In this document: positions 1 to 11,089 of the stretch, piece by piece
Layout: every line of letters starts with the position of its first letter
How positions within the stretch are numbered: the stretch's first letter is position 1
NCBI RefSeq assembly: GCF_000006405.1
Contig: NW_003206415.1
Span: forward strand, 8,836 to 69,150
DNA from: Perkinsus marinus ATCC 50983
Lineage: Eukaryota; Perkinsozoa; Perkinsida; Perkinsidae
Reading direction: 5' to 3'
DNA: 60,315 nucleotides
Notes under the pieces: generated by a model
Told to the model about the DNA's origin: nothing
Database searches by the model: none
What the model saw: the letters and a program-made list of their open reading frames with translations, nothing else
Program-made: the position numbers and the translations under genes

Positions 1-137
1 TATACGGGGATTCGATCCCTCCCGAAGACGATTGAAAGATCGATTGAATTGGGGTGGAAAATTACCATCTGCTAATGCTGTTGTCTTATCGCCTTTTATA
101 GCGGATTTTATGGAAATGATGATGATAATGTGTTACA

Positions 138-230
138 GTGAAAAAGGAGAGCGTGGGGATCGAACCTGGATCGGTGGTGTAGGAGTATAGGGGTATAACC
201 GGTTGAGCTATTGGGAAGGTGATGTGTTAG
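138..230 (-). other. antisense tRNA-like module upstream of kinase; possible 5' UTR intron
   Basis: Read on the minus strand this has an A-box-like TAGCTCAACCGG, a B-box GGTTCGATCCC and then a T-run, at tRNA-like spacing; the T-stem pairs poorly, so it is not a working tRNA. On the plus strand it starts GTGAAAAAGG and ends TTAG just before the kinase ATG at 255, the same layout as the antisense tRNA-like introns further along. Splicing here is inferred. Confidence 0.5.
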
Positions 231-254
231 TTGAGCCCATTTGATCGCTCTGAA

Positions 255-3200
255 ATGGAGGGTAAATCAACATCTATGCTAGAGGATATGAGGAGACAGA
301 CTATGCAGGAGCGCCGGGAAATGCAACTTCAATTGCAGCAACAGTCACCGAGATCGATATCTTTCTTTGCTCAGTTCTGCTTGACTAGGCCGAAGGGCGA
401 TCCTAGGTGAGTATTAAAATGGGGAGAATTCGCCTTAGCCACGTTCATGTATTGGAAATCGTCGGTAGTGTCATAATGACACTGTCATTGAGAGTAATAT
501 GAGTTCGAGGAAGTCTCACCCGTTTTACGTGAAGTGGCGTAGTAGTACTCTATGTGAAGAGCGCGATAGTCGCGTATTAGGTGGACTGAAAAAACTTCGC
601 GAATTAAACCGGGTAAATTACCTCGTTTGACGTAAAACATTGAATGTATTTGCCGCGAAGTGAAATATGTTTTCAACATATCATATATTGGAAAATTTGG
701 TGACGCTGAATCGATATGTATGAGGTTAATCAGATACGACGAAATCGAGCGGCACTGGGATGACTATTTCGTGGTCATTCCGCAGGAGAGAAGCATAGAA
801 GATTATATAGAAATTGGCGACAGAGTCGGTAGTGGTAGTTTTGGCTCGGTGTACGAGTGTACGAGGATGCAATCGGAGTTATCAGCCTATGCAAAGGGGA
901 GATCAGAGGATGAAGGGCGTTCTAAGAAACCAGCGGTAAAGTGATTTTAAGGGGGATGAAAAATTTGTGGAAATTTTGTGAAATTTCCGATATTTTTCGA
1001 CTAGTTTTAGTTGGAAAATCGTATCCTACTCGCGATTTTAATTAGTTCTATAACCGAATTCGCGGCGAGGAATGTGGTGAATCGGCGAGGAAAAATTTGC
1101 ACATGATCAACCACGATATGAAAATTCTGGGAGGAAATTGTTTTTGGTTTCTCTACACTTCTACGTGAATTCCTCCGTAGACTTCTCTTCTATAGCTGTG
1201 GAAATCCTGAACTCAGCTGAGGAAAGCAAAAATATAAATTCCTTCAACACTGTGTAACGCTACGTGTTTGTCTTTAGAAATTCTGGACATGTTCGGCCCC
1301 TGATGATGCCTCTTGCGACGCCTATGAATTCGATCCAGCTAGGCAAGAGCAGGGACTATGCGTAAAGGTGAGCACCGTATTCTTATTGTGTTCTTTTATT
1401 GTTGGGAATATGGTATGACTTGGATTTGCGATGGACAGTTTTTCCGCAGCTTCAAAATGATGATGACCATTATCATCATTGTAGTTTCACAACTACCCGT
1501 TTTACGTGGAGTGGCGTAATACTCTGTGAAAAACGCGATATTCGCGGTGATATGCAGTAGTCGTAAAATATATTTTTCACTAGTGTTTTTCATATCGCTA
1601 GGGTGGTGAAACTCCATTAATAATGACCACTCGTATTTCGTTCGAACTTGCCGTCTGCCCGACTGTATAGCGTCGTGGTCGTCGTCGTCGTCGATGAGGA
1701 TGATGATGAAAGTGTGAGGCGTTGTTACTTCAATCAGGTGATCGAGAAGTCCTCGGGTAACACTCTGCGTGCTCGATTTGGCTCTAAGCTTCTCATCGCA
1801 GCCCTAGCGGCTAAACATCCTAATATTACTAAGTAGGTTTCGTAGAGGAGAGAAATCTTCGCTGTGCGTGTTGAGATATTATCTTTGGAATTTTGTTATA
1901 GGGTGATTTGGTGGAAATGAATTTCCGCGCATCTCGAAAATTAGATGAGATTTGAAAGGTTGAGATAGACTGCTACGAATTCTTTATCTACGCATCTTGA
2001 AAAAAGTAGTTGTTCGAAATCGATTAAAAATTATGAATGAATTTTCTACGACTCGCAGTAATTTTGTGGCGCAGTGAAGTTTATCTGCTCTGCTCAGTGG
2101 TGTGGTTTGCGACTCAGATATATACAATTTCTCGAGGATTCGCATCGTATGTATATCGTCATGGAGCTTTACACTGGTCCCGATCTGTTTGATTACATTA
2201 TAAGTAATCGTCCCGTCAGTAAGTGAATAACTTCGTGGCGGGCGGTCATGACAATCTGTTTTTGGCTTCAGCGGAAGAAAAGGCTGCTTTCATTCTTGAG
2301 CAAATTTCGCGCGCCACAAACTTCCTGCATACGCAGGGTGGCATGCACAGAGATCTAAAACCGGAGAATTTCATGTTTGAGAACGACACTCCTGGCGCGG
2401 CGTTGAAGTTGGTTGATTTTGGTAGTACTACGGGGAGTCGGTGCGCGCACTTGGAAGAATATCTTTTTCATAGTTGGTGGATTGGGAGATTGATGAAAGA
2501 AGTTCGATTCGGATTTTACGATGGAATAGAGCTTTGAATTCAAGATGTGTATATGTACGCGACCGATAACGCAGTCGTTTGCCGCGAAGTGAACTGTGGT
2601 ATAACTTGTTCGCTAGTGTTTTCTTTCATATCGCGGCTGAAACTCGAGTTTTGACGGAATATTGATCTCGGCGTGCGCACGCGGAAGTATATCTCTTAAA
2701 AGGATCGGGAAATTGATGATGGAGCGATCTAGAATTGGCGTAACAATGGGAAATGAGTTTTAGTAGTGACTCTGACTACTTGGTGAAGTGGTTGGATGTC
2801 TGGCCTTGTGCGCACGCGGAAGAATATCTTTGCATATCTTATCTTATGTGCGATGACGAGGAGTGGACTAATATGTTTTATTTGATTCATAGAGAATATC
2901 AAAAGGAGTGGTGATGATTTGTCGGATGGAAGGGCCGGGGAAACTAGAAGGACTTTGGGTGCACCTTGCGACCCTACGCTGCCTTTCGTATCACCAGTGC
3001 AGTGTTGGTGAAATTTATGTAATCACTTTCCTCAGCTGAGTTGAGGAATTTCCTCACTAATTATAGAAGTCTGCACAAGACTTCGGGTAGAAGTGAGCGA
3101 AAATCAGCAAGAATTTCCCGACATTTTATCGGAATTTTCATATTGTCACCAACATTGGTGTCGCGCGATGTTAGCCTACTTCTCGCACATTTATGGCAGG

Positions 3201-5400
3201 TATCTTCGCTCCGCTTGAAATTGAGTATCATCATTCCAAGTTTTCATGTTGTGGTTGTTGTTGTTGTTGTTGTTCAGGAAGTGCTACGAGCAGGAATCCG
3301 TATGACGCTCGCACGCCGATGCCAATGGGCTCGGCATTGGAGAAGCAGATTATGGCTGAAGAGGAGGAGAGGAAGCATTTGGAGGGGGAGTCTACTGAGT
3401 TGTCTCAGCCAGCTAAGAGGATTGGTATGTCTTATTGGTGTAGTGGTTAGAGTGATTGTTTGTCGTTCGGGAGGGCGTGGGTTCTATTCCTACACATTGA
3501 TAAAATCTTGATCGATGTTATCGATAAGACTTTATCAACTTTAGGATGAAGACTTTATAAGATTCATATGCATTGATAAGATTTTAAGATATGACTCCAT
3601 GAGGTCTATCGATATCGATTTTCCGGTCCAGGGGATTGATAATTCTAATCTTAAGTATGCAAGAAACATAAATCCTTGCGAGGCTTTAGCGCTAACACTT
3701 CTTATAGGAGAGGGTGTTCTATTCGGCTTGGTCTTAGGAACGGGGTCGTCTTCTGTGGTAAGTACGGATACTCTTCATCCTCGAAGATCTATGTCGGTTG
3801 TTGGCACGACAGGGTAATCATAGGGGAGGAGATATGTAGTGTGTATGAGGCTGTTGATCGATTTGGTTGTAGTTACTGTGGCCCTGAAGTGTTCACTGGA
3901 TGCTATGATGAGAAATGTGATATATTCTCCGCTGGGGTTATCCTTTTTGTGATGCTCACTGGGGAGATGCCGTTTGAATGCAAGAATGTTGATCAGTATA
4001 AAGGCAGTTTACATCGGGCGCAGAAATGCGGTTTGGATAAAGTCTTGTGCGAGTAAGTTATGGACGGGGTCGTTGGGTTTTATATCTTTTTATTAAATTG
4101 GACGACGCACTATGAAGGATTTGCACGTATGACTTGAATGCAGAACTTTCGCTCTCGATATTAGCCGAGTTCGATGCAGGCAGCTCTGTTGAGTATGGAT
4201 GGTGAATTATGATTGTTATGACTACAGTTATTATTGCATACCATTGCCTTAGGAAGCTTCAGTGTATTTGATTTTGATAGTTTAGAACGAAAACTTGGCT
4301 AATTCGGCGATTGGGAGAAATTCGAAGCCTCGAACATTGGAGTTTCACGGCTACCCGTTTTACGTGAAGTGGCGATATTCACGGTGATATGCAGTAGTCG
4401 TGAAATATGTTTCTCACTAGTGTTTTTCATATCACTAGGGTAGTGAAACTCCATCACTACTTCTGAGCATGAGAATAGTTCTAATATTCATTTATATGAT
4501 TGACCACGAACCATGGCTGAGTTAGGGCACGCTGACCAAATTCGATGGTAGTTTACTCGAAGAAGGATCAGGATAACGCGCAAGATTGTATCAAAAAATT
4601 TAACAGCAAGAGTTTTCTTATTCATTTCATATCACCGCGAATATCGCGTTTCTCACATGGGGTATTACGCCACTTCTCGTAAAACGGGTAAAATTCTAGT
4701 ATAAAAAGTTCAGCCTACGCCATTGGGTCGTCAGAACGATATGGTTCTAGAAAATTTCTGTCCTTGAAGACTTCTCGCAGTGATTGCGCGTATTTTTCGT
4801 GATGCTTTTAGATACCGCGGTGATCGATGTGCTAATATGTCTCCTGAGGCGAAGGATTTGGTTTTCAAGATGCTCGAATTGGATCCAAAAAAGAGGCTCT
4901 CGGCAAGAGACGTGTTAGAGCATCCTTTTATAAAGGAAAATCAGAGGAAACGAGAAATTGAAGAAAATGTAATATTTCTTAGCGGAGCGAAGCAAGGGGT
5001 CTGGGTTTTTACGTGTAGACTATTCGCCGTGTTGAATAGAATTCCTCGGAGTTCTTAGGATTGGAATTAAAATGTGTGAAACTTGATTCTGGCAGGTTAT
5101 ACCCGAGTAAAAACGTCTTGTATGAAAATGGAAATAGTTTTTTTTCAGACTGCCGTTGAGAATCCCCCGGAGCCTCAAGCAGCTTCGACAGCACGAGAGA
5201 ACGTGGACTCCTCCCCTAACGTGAAACCAATGTCTACTTCGTTGAACAGCTCGGATGTAGCTCCAGTGCGGAAGGAAGGGCCGACATTTCCAAGCAGGAA
5301 TCCTGATCAGTGGTATTTAGGAGGGTTCTTCAGTAGCATATTCAAGAAATTGGATAGTGGTAGTAGCAACAGGAGAAAAACGAGTGATAATAGAAAATAG
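255..5400 (+). CDS. CDPK/CaMK-like serine-threonine protein kinase, about 11 exons
   Basis: Spliced protein kinase. Exons that join in phase: 255-406, 734-935 or 940, 1278-1367, 1738-1832, 2118-2218, 2272-2421, 3278-3424, an unresolved exon ending near 3815, 3873-4052, 4812-4968, 5149-5400. Visible kinase parts in order: glycine loop GSGSFGSVYE, HPNITK, MYIVMELYTGPDLFDYI, HRDLKPEN, DFG, VGTTGYCGPEVF (APE region), YDEKCDIFSAGVILFVMLTGEMPF and the subdomain XI block DPKKRLSARDVLEHPFI. These are closest to calcium-dependent/CaM kinases. About 50 extra residues, rich in Glu and Lys, lie between DFG and the APE region. No EF-hand follows; the tail is low-complexity and ends with WYLGGFFSSIFKKL. 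Introns 3 and 4 regions are filled with MITE and other repeats. The exon just before 3815 has an uncertain start. The substrate is unknown. Confidence 0.85.
508..690 (+). repeat. degenerate MITE copy in kinase intron 1
   Basis: Carries the MITE core CCGTTTTACGTGAAGTGGCG and a weak right part; both ends are eroded. Confidence 0.5.
1090..1255 (-). repeat. dispersed repeat D2 copy
   Basis: Reverse copy of a repeat running from CAGCTGAG to the CATGTGCATATTTTCC end, with the ATGAAAATTCTGGGAGGAAA core; lies in a kinase intron. Confidence 0.6.
1482..1616 (+). repeat. MITE copy, near full length
   Basis: Begins with TAGTTTCACAACTACCCG and ends GGTGGTGAAACTCCA; internal CACTAGTG. Terminal inverted repeats are about 11 bp. 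Lies in a kinase intron. Confidence 0.8.
2049..2117 (+). other. intron segment with F5 motif
   Basis: Within the intron 1833-2117 the string ATTTTGTGGCGCAGTGA begins at a GT and runs to CTGCTCAG, resembling the F5 intron family seen near 16.1 and 21.5 kb. Whether it is a nested or separate intron is unresolved. Confidence 0.4.
3020..3190 (+). repeat. dispersed repeat D2 copy
   Basis: Forward copy: CTTTCCTCAGCTGAG at the left, GGAATTTTCATATTGTCACC in the middle, a CACATTTATG-like right end. Intronic in the CDPK-like gene. Confidence 0.6.
3434..3498 (+). other. full-length tRNA-like element at an intron donor
   Basis: Starts ten bases after the intron donor at 3425. TAGTGGTTAGAG fits an A-box and GGTTCTATTCC a B-box at tRNA spacing. 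No consistent cloverleaf was found by eye, so it is treated as a tRNA-derived relic in the intron and not as a tRNA gene. Confidence 0.55.
4338..4453 (+). repeat. MITE copy
   Basis: TGGAGTTTCAC at the left, GTGAAACTCCA at the right, with an internal deletion relative to the longest copies. Confidence 0.8.
4628..4694 (-). repeat. partial MITE copy
   Basis: Reverse half-copy with ATATCACCGCGAATATCGCG and CGTAAAACGGGT; the remaining half is absent. Confidence 0.65.
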
Positions 5401-6870
5401 ATTACAGACCTTGTCGATTTCCGAGGCTTTTATAATGAGGTTCAGATGGTGCATTATACCGTTTTACAAGGCGTTAATTGTTCCGCCGGTTCATACCAAT
5501 AATCGTTTCAAAATGATGGCTCTTGAGTTGGTTAAGAGTGCGCTTCTGTGAAGGAGGTAGTTGAAGACGCGCCTCGTGGGGATTTACTTATTCGCTTCGG
5601 CTTGAAGTTGCTATTATGCGAAGTGCTGTGCAAAGATGTAGCTCTTTATGAGATGTAAAGGAGCCTAGCTGGGGGTCCTCGGAAACCCGATTTGGGAGGT
5701 TTACGGTATGGCGTTCGTGGTTTCAAGAATTTATTCTGTTTGAATTTTTTGTTCATCATAAGTGTGATATTCTGATGTACCCGTCACGTCACAACTGATA
5801 TGTCGTGCCACTACGGTACTGGTCTGTATTCTACAAAGTCGACGCTCTAATGCGTTTCTGGTAGCATTTTTCAAACTACCAGAGGACCTGGGTTAACTAC
5901 ATTGTTCTCCGGCCCATCGTCGATTCGGTCGGAAGGGCATCGACTAGTTTCTGCTTTTTGGATGAAATACTATTACGTGGTTATCTATTGTGATATAAAG
6001 AAATGGAGTAAGCGAGAATATTATCTCCTTTACAGTAGTGGTCTTATGCATTACTGTTTTCGGACAACAACGTAGGCGAATGCAGTTTGTTTTATTGTCC
6101 TTGTCTTGAGGAACCATCACTTGTTGATGCCTACTTGGCGTTATAGGGTTCGTTGAAGCATGGTGATTCTCTGTGACAATCCACGTCGCTCCGCTGAGCG
6201 TAATTTTGTATCTCGCTCGCCCTGCGGAAACGCTCAATTACGACATTATTAATTATTAATACTTTTAAGCTAGGTGGATATAATCGTGCGTTAATATTTC
6301 ACATTTTCAAATTTCTTCCACAACTTCTAATTACATGCTACCCCATTTTCAGCATATGCCCCGCTAATACGTTACTTCCTACTTATTCATTCTAAACGCC
6401 TCTTTCAGCTCTAACTCTACTCTTCTCAGTCCATTCCTAAATCTACATCGTGCGTAATTTCATCACATTTTCTTACACTTCTTGCAGTTAGACAATTTGT
6501 GTACTCACGCAGTTCGTGCAAATTTACAACCACTTGGCGGTCGTATGGATACCCAAACGAAACCTTCACACTGTGGAGTTCACGCTTTACTTTCATAACA
6601 AACCAAGCGCAAAACGATGCAGGAAATGCACAGTGCATTATGCACTACATCCTCCTCCTCCGTAGGAGCTACAGATGTCAGGGTCGGTTTCTGTTTTACT
6701 GGGGGAACGCAAGGTAGTGGGCATAAGGAAAAGTAACAACACGTATTCTTGACTCTCACCCAATAAGCGATCCTTTAGCTCGCTACGTAGCTAAGGATAA
6801 AAAGATACAATTACACAATTAGAGCGCATCTTCACATTACAACTCGACCCCCTCTTCGCCATGAGCTTGA
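5401..6870. other. no gene recognised
   Basis: Only short open frames without recognisable similarity. No repeat copy was recognised except simple AT-rich stretches. Confidence 0.5.
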
Positions 6871-6876
6871 TACCGC

Positions 6877-7466
6877 TCAAGCATAATAAGGGCGAAGATT
6901 CTTTACATGCTCTACGGTATCCCTCGGACCTTCTCCTGGAAGATTCGATAAGGACTGATCACTAATGAGACGGAGACAGACATCAACTCCATTCTGATAC
7001 AACACCTTATAGACCACGTTCTTAACAGTACCACCAGTATGACCAGGTTTAGTAGTTGAGCGATAGATCACCACACGTTGATCAGGCTTCAACTTGAGTG
7101 AGCGGGATCGATAAGAGCGATCAGGATGACGGCTTTCACGTTGTTGCTCAAAATCTTCCCGAACTGCTCGTCTCTGGTCATTCAAATCAGCCAAAGCAGG
7201 ACTACCAGTTGGAGTGAATCACTCCGAGTGATACCATCGTAGCGGAGCTTCTCTTCATGATTACGAGACCTTCCATAAAATATCTCAAACGGTGTAGAAC
7301 CCAAAAACGGTCTATCGTTCAAGCGACGGATAGAGCGACCAAGAAGAGAGAACCAGCGGGATTGCTTACCACTCTGAGCAACGATCTCAGGGAATAGTCG
7401 AAAGATCTTCTTAACACCGGCCAATGCTCGTTCAGGCTGAACGAGCCTTGGCCTCTGACGGGTCAC
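6877..7466 (-). mobile_element. fossil LTR retrotransposon fragment, integrase C-terminal region
   Basis: The translation resembles the end of a Ty3-like integrase: a region with LNDRPFLGSTPFEIFYGR, followed by a basic segment with LKPDQRVVIYRS. Only this end of a polyprotein is visible. No reverse transcriptase, RNase H or LTR was recognised nearby, so it is a broken remnant. Age cannot be estimated without the LTRs. Confidence 0.7.
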
Positions 7467-7691
7467 AGCCTGGTTGTATACATTTCAGCACTGACTCGTG
7501 GAGGGAGAGTCAAGGCAGAGACAATAATAGACTATGTGGGAAAACTCCAATGCTCTAATAGGAGGCATGCAGGGGATGTTTCGGTCCAAGATAAAGAATT
7601 AGTACGTTTGGCTTTACAAGGAGCAGGCCGTTGTCTAGGTTGGAGGGATCCAATCAAGGCCCGCACCCTTACAAGGCAAGAAATTCGAGTG

Positions 7692-7726
7692 GTGGCGACG
7701 GGACGTCGCCGACGTCCCGTTGCCAC
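7692..7726. repeat. 17-bp-arm hairpin with one-base centre
   Basis: Arms 7692-7708 and 7710-7726 are reverse complements with one G/T-type mismatch; the only unpaired centre base is C7709. Confidence 0.85.
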
Positions 7727-8093
7727 GATAGGTTGCTGCAGCCCGAGCCTAGATTCATGCAAAGAAGTGGTGTACCCTCTCCATAGATTGCAGGGGTGGT
7801 GCTCCTCGACTCAAGATCACGGTGGTTCTCTGTTCGGAACTTCATACAAAGAACTCGACTTGGACTTGCGAGACCTTATACAACGAGCTTCTGGCTGAGA
7901 GGGTCGCGGAACGTCTCATTCTATGAGATGGACCGGAACAAACTTGTTGCTGCATGCTGGAGTTTTGCTGTCTGATTTGATAGATCATGGACGTTGGTCT
8001 TCCTCCCGTTGTATTATGTCTGCGTACGGAAGAGATCACTGCGATAGGTGCTGGCGGTTTGCATCTCTCGCGTCAGTCCTTATCAGTAACGAT

Positions 8094-8114
8094 CTGACAG
8101 ATCGGATCTGTCAG
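8094..8114. repeat. perfect 10-bp-arm hairpin with one-base centre
   Basis: CTGACAGATC, one G, then its exact reverse complement. Confidence 0.8.
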
Positions 8115-8737
8115 CGTGTAGATAAGAGCACTATTTCGATGAGTCATTAATAATGACGAGATGTCATGAGGTAGCTGTGTTTCGATGGTGTTATTGGGTG
8201 CAGTGTTGATGTTATCATCTCAATGGCGCACTTACCGGTCTGCATCTGCTGGATTGGGGAAGCAGGTCTTCAACCTGGGTGCCTCCTAGAGGGAGGCCAG
8301 CCGATGATTTCCGGTTAACGTATTTCCCATCGTCTGTCAATCATAGTAATCCATTCATGGATTGTTTCGCGCCTTTTGGTTGGATGAATCCACAAGGGTA
8401 ACCAATTGTTTATTTACTCATAGCTAGATTTCTTATTTACCGGTGATTAGTGATTAATCCGGCGAGTATGGTCTCCAGGACCCGGGTCGTCTAGCACTAC
8501 TAGCCAGTAGTGTGCCTCATCATACAGCACTTCTATAACGCTCCCTAATAAGGCGCACTAGGCTCGAATAATTATTGAGAGTAACAACTTGCCTCTAGTG
8601 GTGGCTAGATCCTGGCTATGACTTGAATACCAGTTCAACGTGTAATATATTTCAGTCTCCCTGATGGGAATGTGGTTGATTATTTGTCTTTGCTTCCTGA
8701 GTACCGTGTCTGACGTTTAGGTTGTCGAGTTGGGGCA

Positions 8738-8894
8738 GGAGTGGTTACATTTCGGGGTTGAAATGCGGTTGGGTTTTCATCCTCTCGTGTAACCGTCTGG
8801 GTCCGCATACGTGAATCTGGTCTCGCAATGAATCTTCATTTTGCGGGCGCCAGTTTCATGTATGCCTCTCCCAACCTCAGCGTCTATGGGTTTC
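8738..8894 (+). repeat. direct repeat, copy 1
   Basis: About 157 bp from GAGTGGTTACATTTCGGGG to GCGTCTATGGGTTTCC; matches 9129-9303 with scattered substitutions and one small indel. Confidence 0.85.
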
Positions 8895-9128
8895 CGTCGT
8901 AGAGAAATACACTAGGATTTCTTGGAGGGGAAACACTCAGCTGAGGTACTCTCTTGGAAGACATAATTGAAAAAGTGTGTGCCAATGGTGTGCGCCAATT
9001 AATTGTGCGTTCGGCACTACTTGCGGTTGGCTAGTAGGCTAAACGCAGCGTGATCGGGAGATGTCCGCCATCTTATGTGTGTTGATTAAACGTCTTCCCT
9101 TCCCGTCCCTTTTTTGACGCTGGGGGAC

Positions 9129-9303
9129 CTGGAGTGGTTACATTTCGGGGTTGAAAATTTCAACTTGGAATGCGGTCGGGCTTTCATCCTCTCGTGTAAC
9201 CGTCCGGGTCTGCATACGTGAATCTGGTCTCGCAGTGTATCTTAATTCTGCGGGCGCCAGTTTCACGTATGCCTCTCCCAATCTCAGCGTCTATGGGTTT
9301 CCC
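9129..9303 (+). repeat. direct repeat, copy 2
   Basis: Second copy of the 8738-8894 segment, about 390 bp downstream, with a 14-base insertion. Its right end is about 220 bp before the subtilisin start. Confidence 0.85.
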
Positions 9304-9434
9304 TATTATGGCTATCCCAAGTGTTGTTGAGTCAACCAGTGCGGGTGTTACTACTAAGAGAGTGACCCGTAAGGTACGTGCCAACACGAATGATCCGTCA
9401 TTCGGGGTAGTTTACGCGTACACTTCGGCGCAAC

Positions 9435-9487
9435 GAACAACTCATTCTAGTGCCTCACAAATTGTGAGGCACTACAATGAGTTGTTC
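9435..9487. repeat. 26-bp-arm hairpin upstream of subtilisin
   Basis: Arms 9435-9460 and 9462-9487 are reverse complements with one mismatch and a single unpaired centre base. It ends 39 bp before the subtilisin ATG, so it probably lies in the promoter or 5' UTR. Confidence 0.9.
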
Positions 9488-9526
9488 TTTGCGCGTTCGT
9501 TGCGTGTTCGTTCATTGTGAGTCACA

Positions 9527-10561
9527 ATGAAGCCTCTCGTAACATTATTCTGGTTCTTCTCGTGCGACTATGTTCATGTCAAGGCTAGGGTGGGTGGGAA
9601 TGAACATATCCGCGGGCTCGGTCCTATGAACGGCGGCGATCCCAACGACCAATTCTATTATATGCAGAAGGATTATCTTGAGGCCATCTCTGTACCGAAG
9701 GCTTGGGGCATCGTAGACTCTGCTCCGAAGAGAACACACGTGACCATCGCGACTATAGACAATGGAATCGAAGCAAGTCATCCTGATTTGGAGGGCGTCG
9801 TCATCGAGGGCTACAACATCGTTGATGATAATAGCGATACCAGACCTCGAGGACCGCATGGAACCAACATGGCTGGCATCATTGGTGCTATCAGAAATAA
9901 CAAGATCGGTATTGCGGGTATTCTGGACGGTGTAAGCATACTGCCCATATTCAGGGGTGAGATACCGACTAACGTCAATGACACTAAGGCTTTCGAATAT
10001 CTCATCCGTGAGAAGAAAGGTGATGTTAAAGTGGTCCTGTTAACGGATGGGTTCACAGCACCCGTCCCATTGCTGATGCAGATAATTCGGAGAGCTGCTG
10101 TAGCTGGCATGCTCGTTGTGATATCTGCAGGGAATAGGCATCTGGACATGGACAAGACCGAATACTATCCTTGTTCCCGCCGGGGACTACACGGTGGAGG
10201 AATCTTCTGTGTTGCAGCCACCAATGGTACCAAAATGCAGCTTGATGACGAAAGCAATTTTGGCTCAGCTGTTGACATTGCCGCTCCAGGTTACAATTTA
10301 GCTGAAACAAATCTTAATGAGGGGTACAGCAGGGGTACGGGCACTTCGGGTGCCGCCGCTATCGTAGCGGGTATAGCTGGGATGCTCTACAGCCTTGAGC
10401 CTTCACTGAAGACTAAGCTGACTCCTGCTTACATCAAAAGTGTCATCATGGATACGGCCACCAAAGGTGTCAAGGATAATAAAGGAGAAAAGACTCTCTC
10501 CTTCGGCCGCGTGAATGCTGCGGCGGCTGTTGATAAGATGCTTGGAAGAGGGACGGTATAA
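9527..10561 (+). CDS. secreted subtilisin-like serine protease (S8)
   Basis: Intronless 344-residue protein. It begins with a probable signal peptide (first 20 residues, hydrophobic TLFWFFSCDYVHV). The S8 catalytic set is present in order: Asp in ATIDNGIEASHPD, His in PHGTNMAGIIGA, the oxyanion Asn in VISAGN, and Ser in GTGTSGAAAIVAG. The His motif has Asn-Met where bacterial subtilisins have His-Val. The propeptide is short, at most about 60 residues. Perkinsus species secrete serine proteases of this family, considered to act on host proteins; that role is inferred here. No in-frame disruption is seen, and the ATG follows a large hairpin. It is single-exon while its neighbours are intron-rich. 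Confidence 0.93.
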   Translation: MKPLVTLFWFFSCDYVHVKARVGGNEHIRGLGPMNGGDPNDQFYYMQKDYLEAISVPKAWGIVDSAPKRTHVTIATIDNGIEASHPDLEGVVIEGYNIVDDNSDTRPRGPHGTNMAGIIGAIRNNKIGIAGILDGVSILPIFRGEIPTNVNDTKAFEYLIREKKGDVKVVLLTDGFTAPVPLLMQIIRRAAVAGMLVVISAGNRHLDMDKTEYYPCSRRGLHGGGIFCVAATNGTKMQLDDESNFGSAVDIAAPGYNLAETNLNEGYSRGTGTSGAAAIVAGIAGMLYSLEPSLKTKLTPAYIKSVIMDTATKGVKDNKGEKTLSFGRVNAAAAVDKMLGRGTV

Positions 10562-11085
10562 TTTTCCCATTTCGACTTCATTTTCTGACGACAGAGCCAT
10601 CCACGTACTTGTTTCGTGAACTTTCGTCTATTTTTCTGGCCTTTCCCTCGTTGGATGGATTGTCCACTTAATGTTTGTATCCCAATCGCCATTTTCTACG
10701 AACGCGAAGATCTGATGTCACACGTAGCCGTGTAGTCGGGGATTTGGAATAGATAATTCTTCGCTCTCCATGCACAAGTGCCGAGTTCTGAGTTCGCGCC
10801 GTGGATCAATGTTCGGATCGGCTCTATTGAAACATGCGAGAGGGATTGATGTGTTGAATTATAAGAGAAAGTGCTGCCAAGTGTCGCAGTAGTGCTTGCC
10901 ATAGTAGTAGTGCTTATCATATAGTAGTAGTAGTAGTGCTTATCATATAATCGTAGTGCTCATCATATAGTCGTAGCGCTTGCCATAGCAGTAGTGCTTG
11001 CAATAGTCGTAGTGCTTATCATATAGTCGTAGTGCTTGCAATAGTAGTACAGCTCGGTAGTGATACATGCTGTTGTGAAAAGCAC
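10562..11085. other. spacer with 20-nt tandem repeats
   Basis: No gene seen. From about 10885 to 11048 there are roughly eight imperfect units of about 20 nt built on GTAGTGCTTATCATATAGTC and GTAGTGCTTGCAATA. Confidence 0.6.
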
Positions 11086-11089
11086 ACAT

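Larger units (their letters stand above)
7467..9434. other. gene-poor spacer with local duplication
   Basis: No credible protein-coding gene. Contains hairpins at 7692-7726 and 8094-8114 and two diverged copies of a 160-175 bp segment (8738-8894, 9129-9303). Confidence 0.5.
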
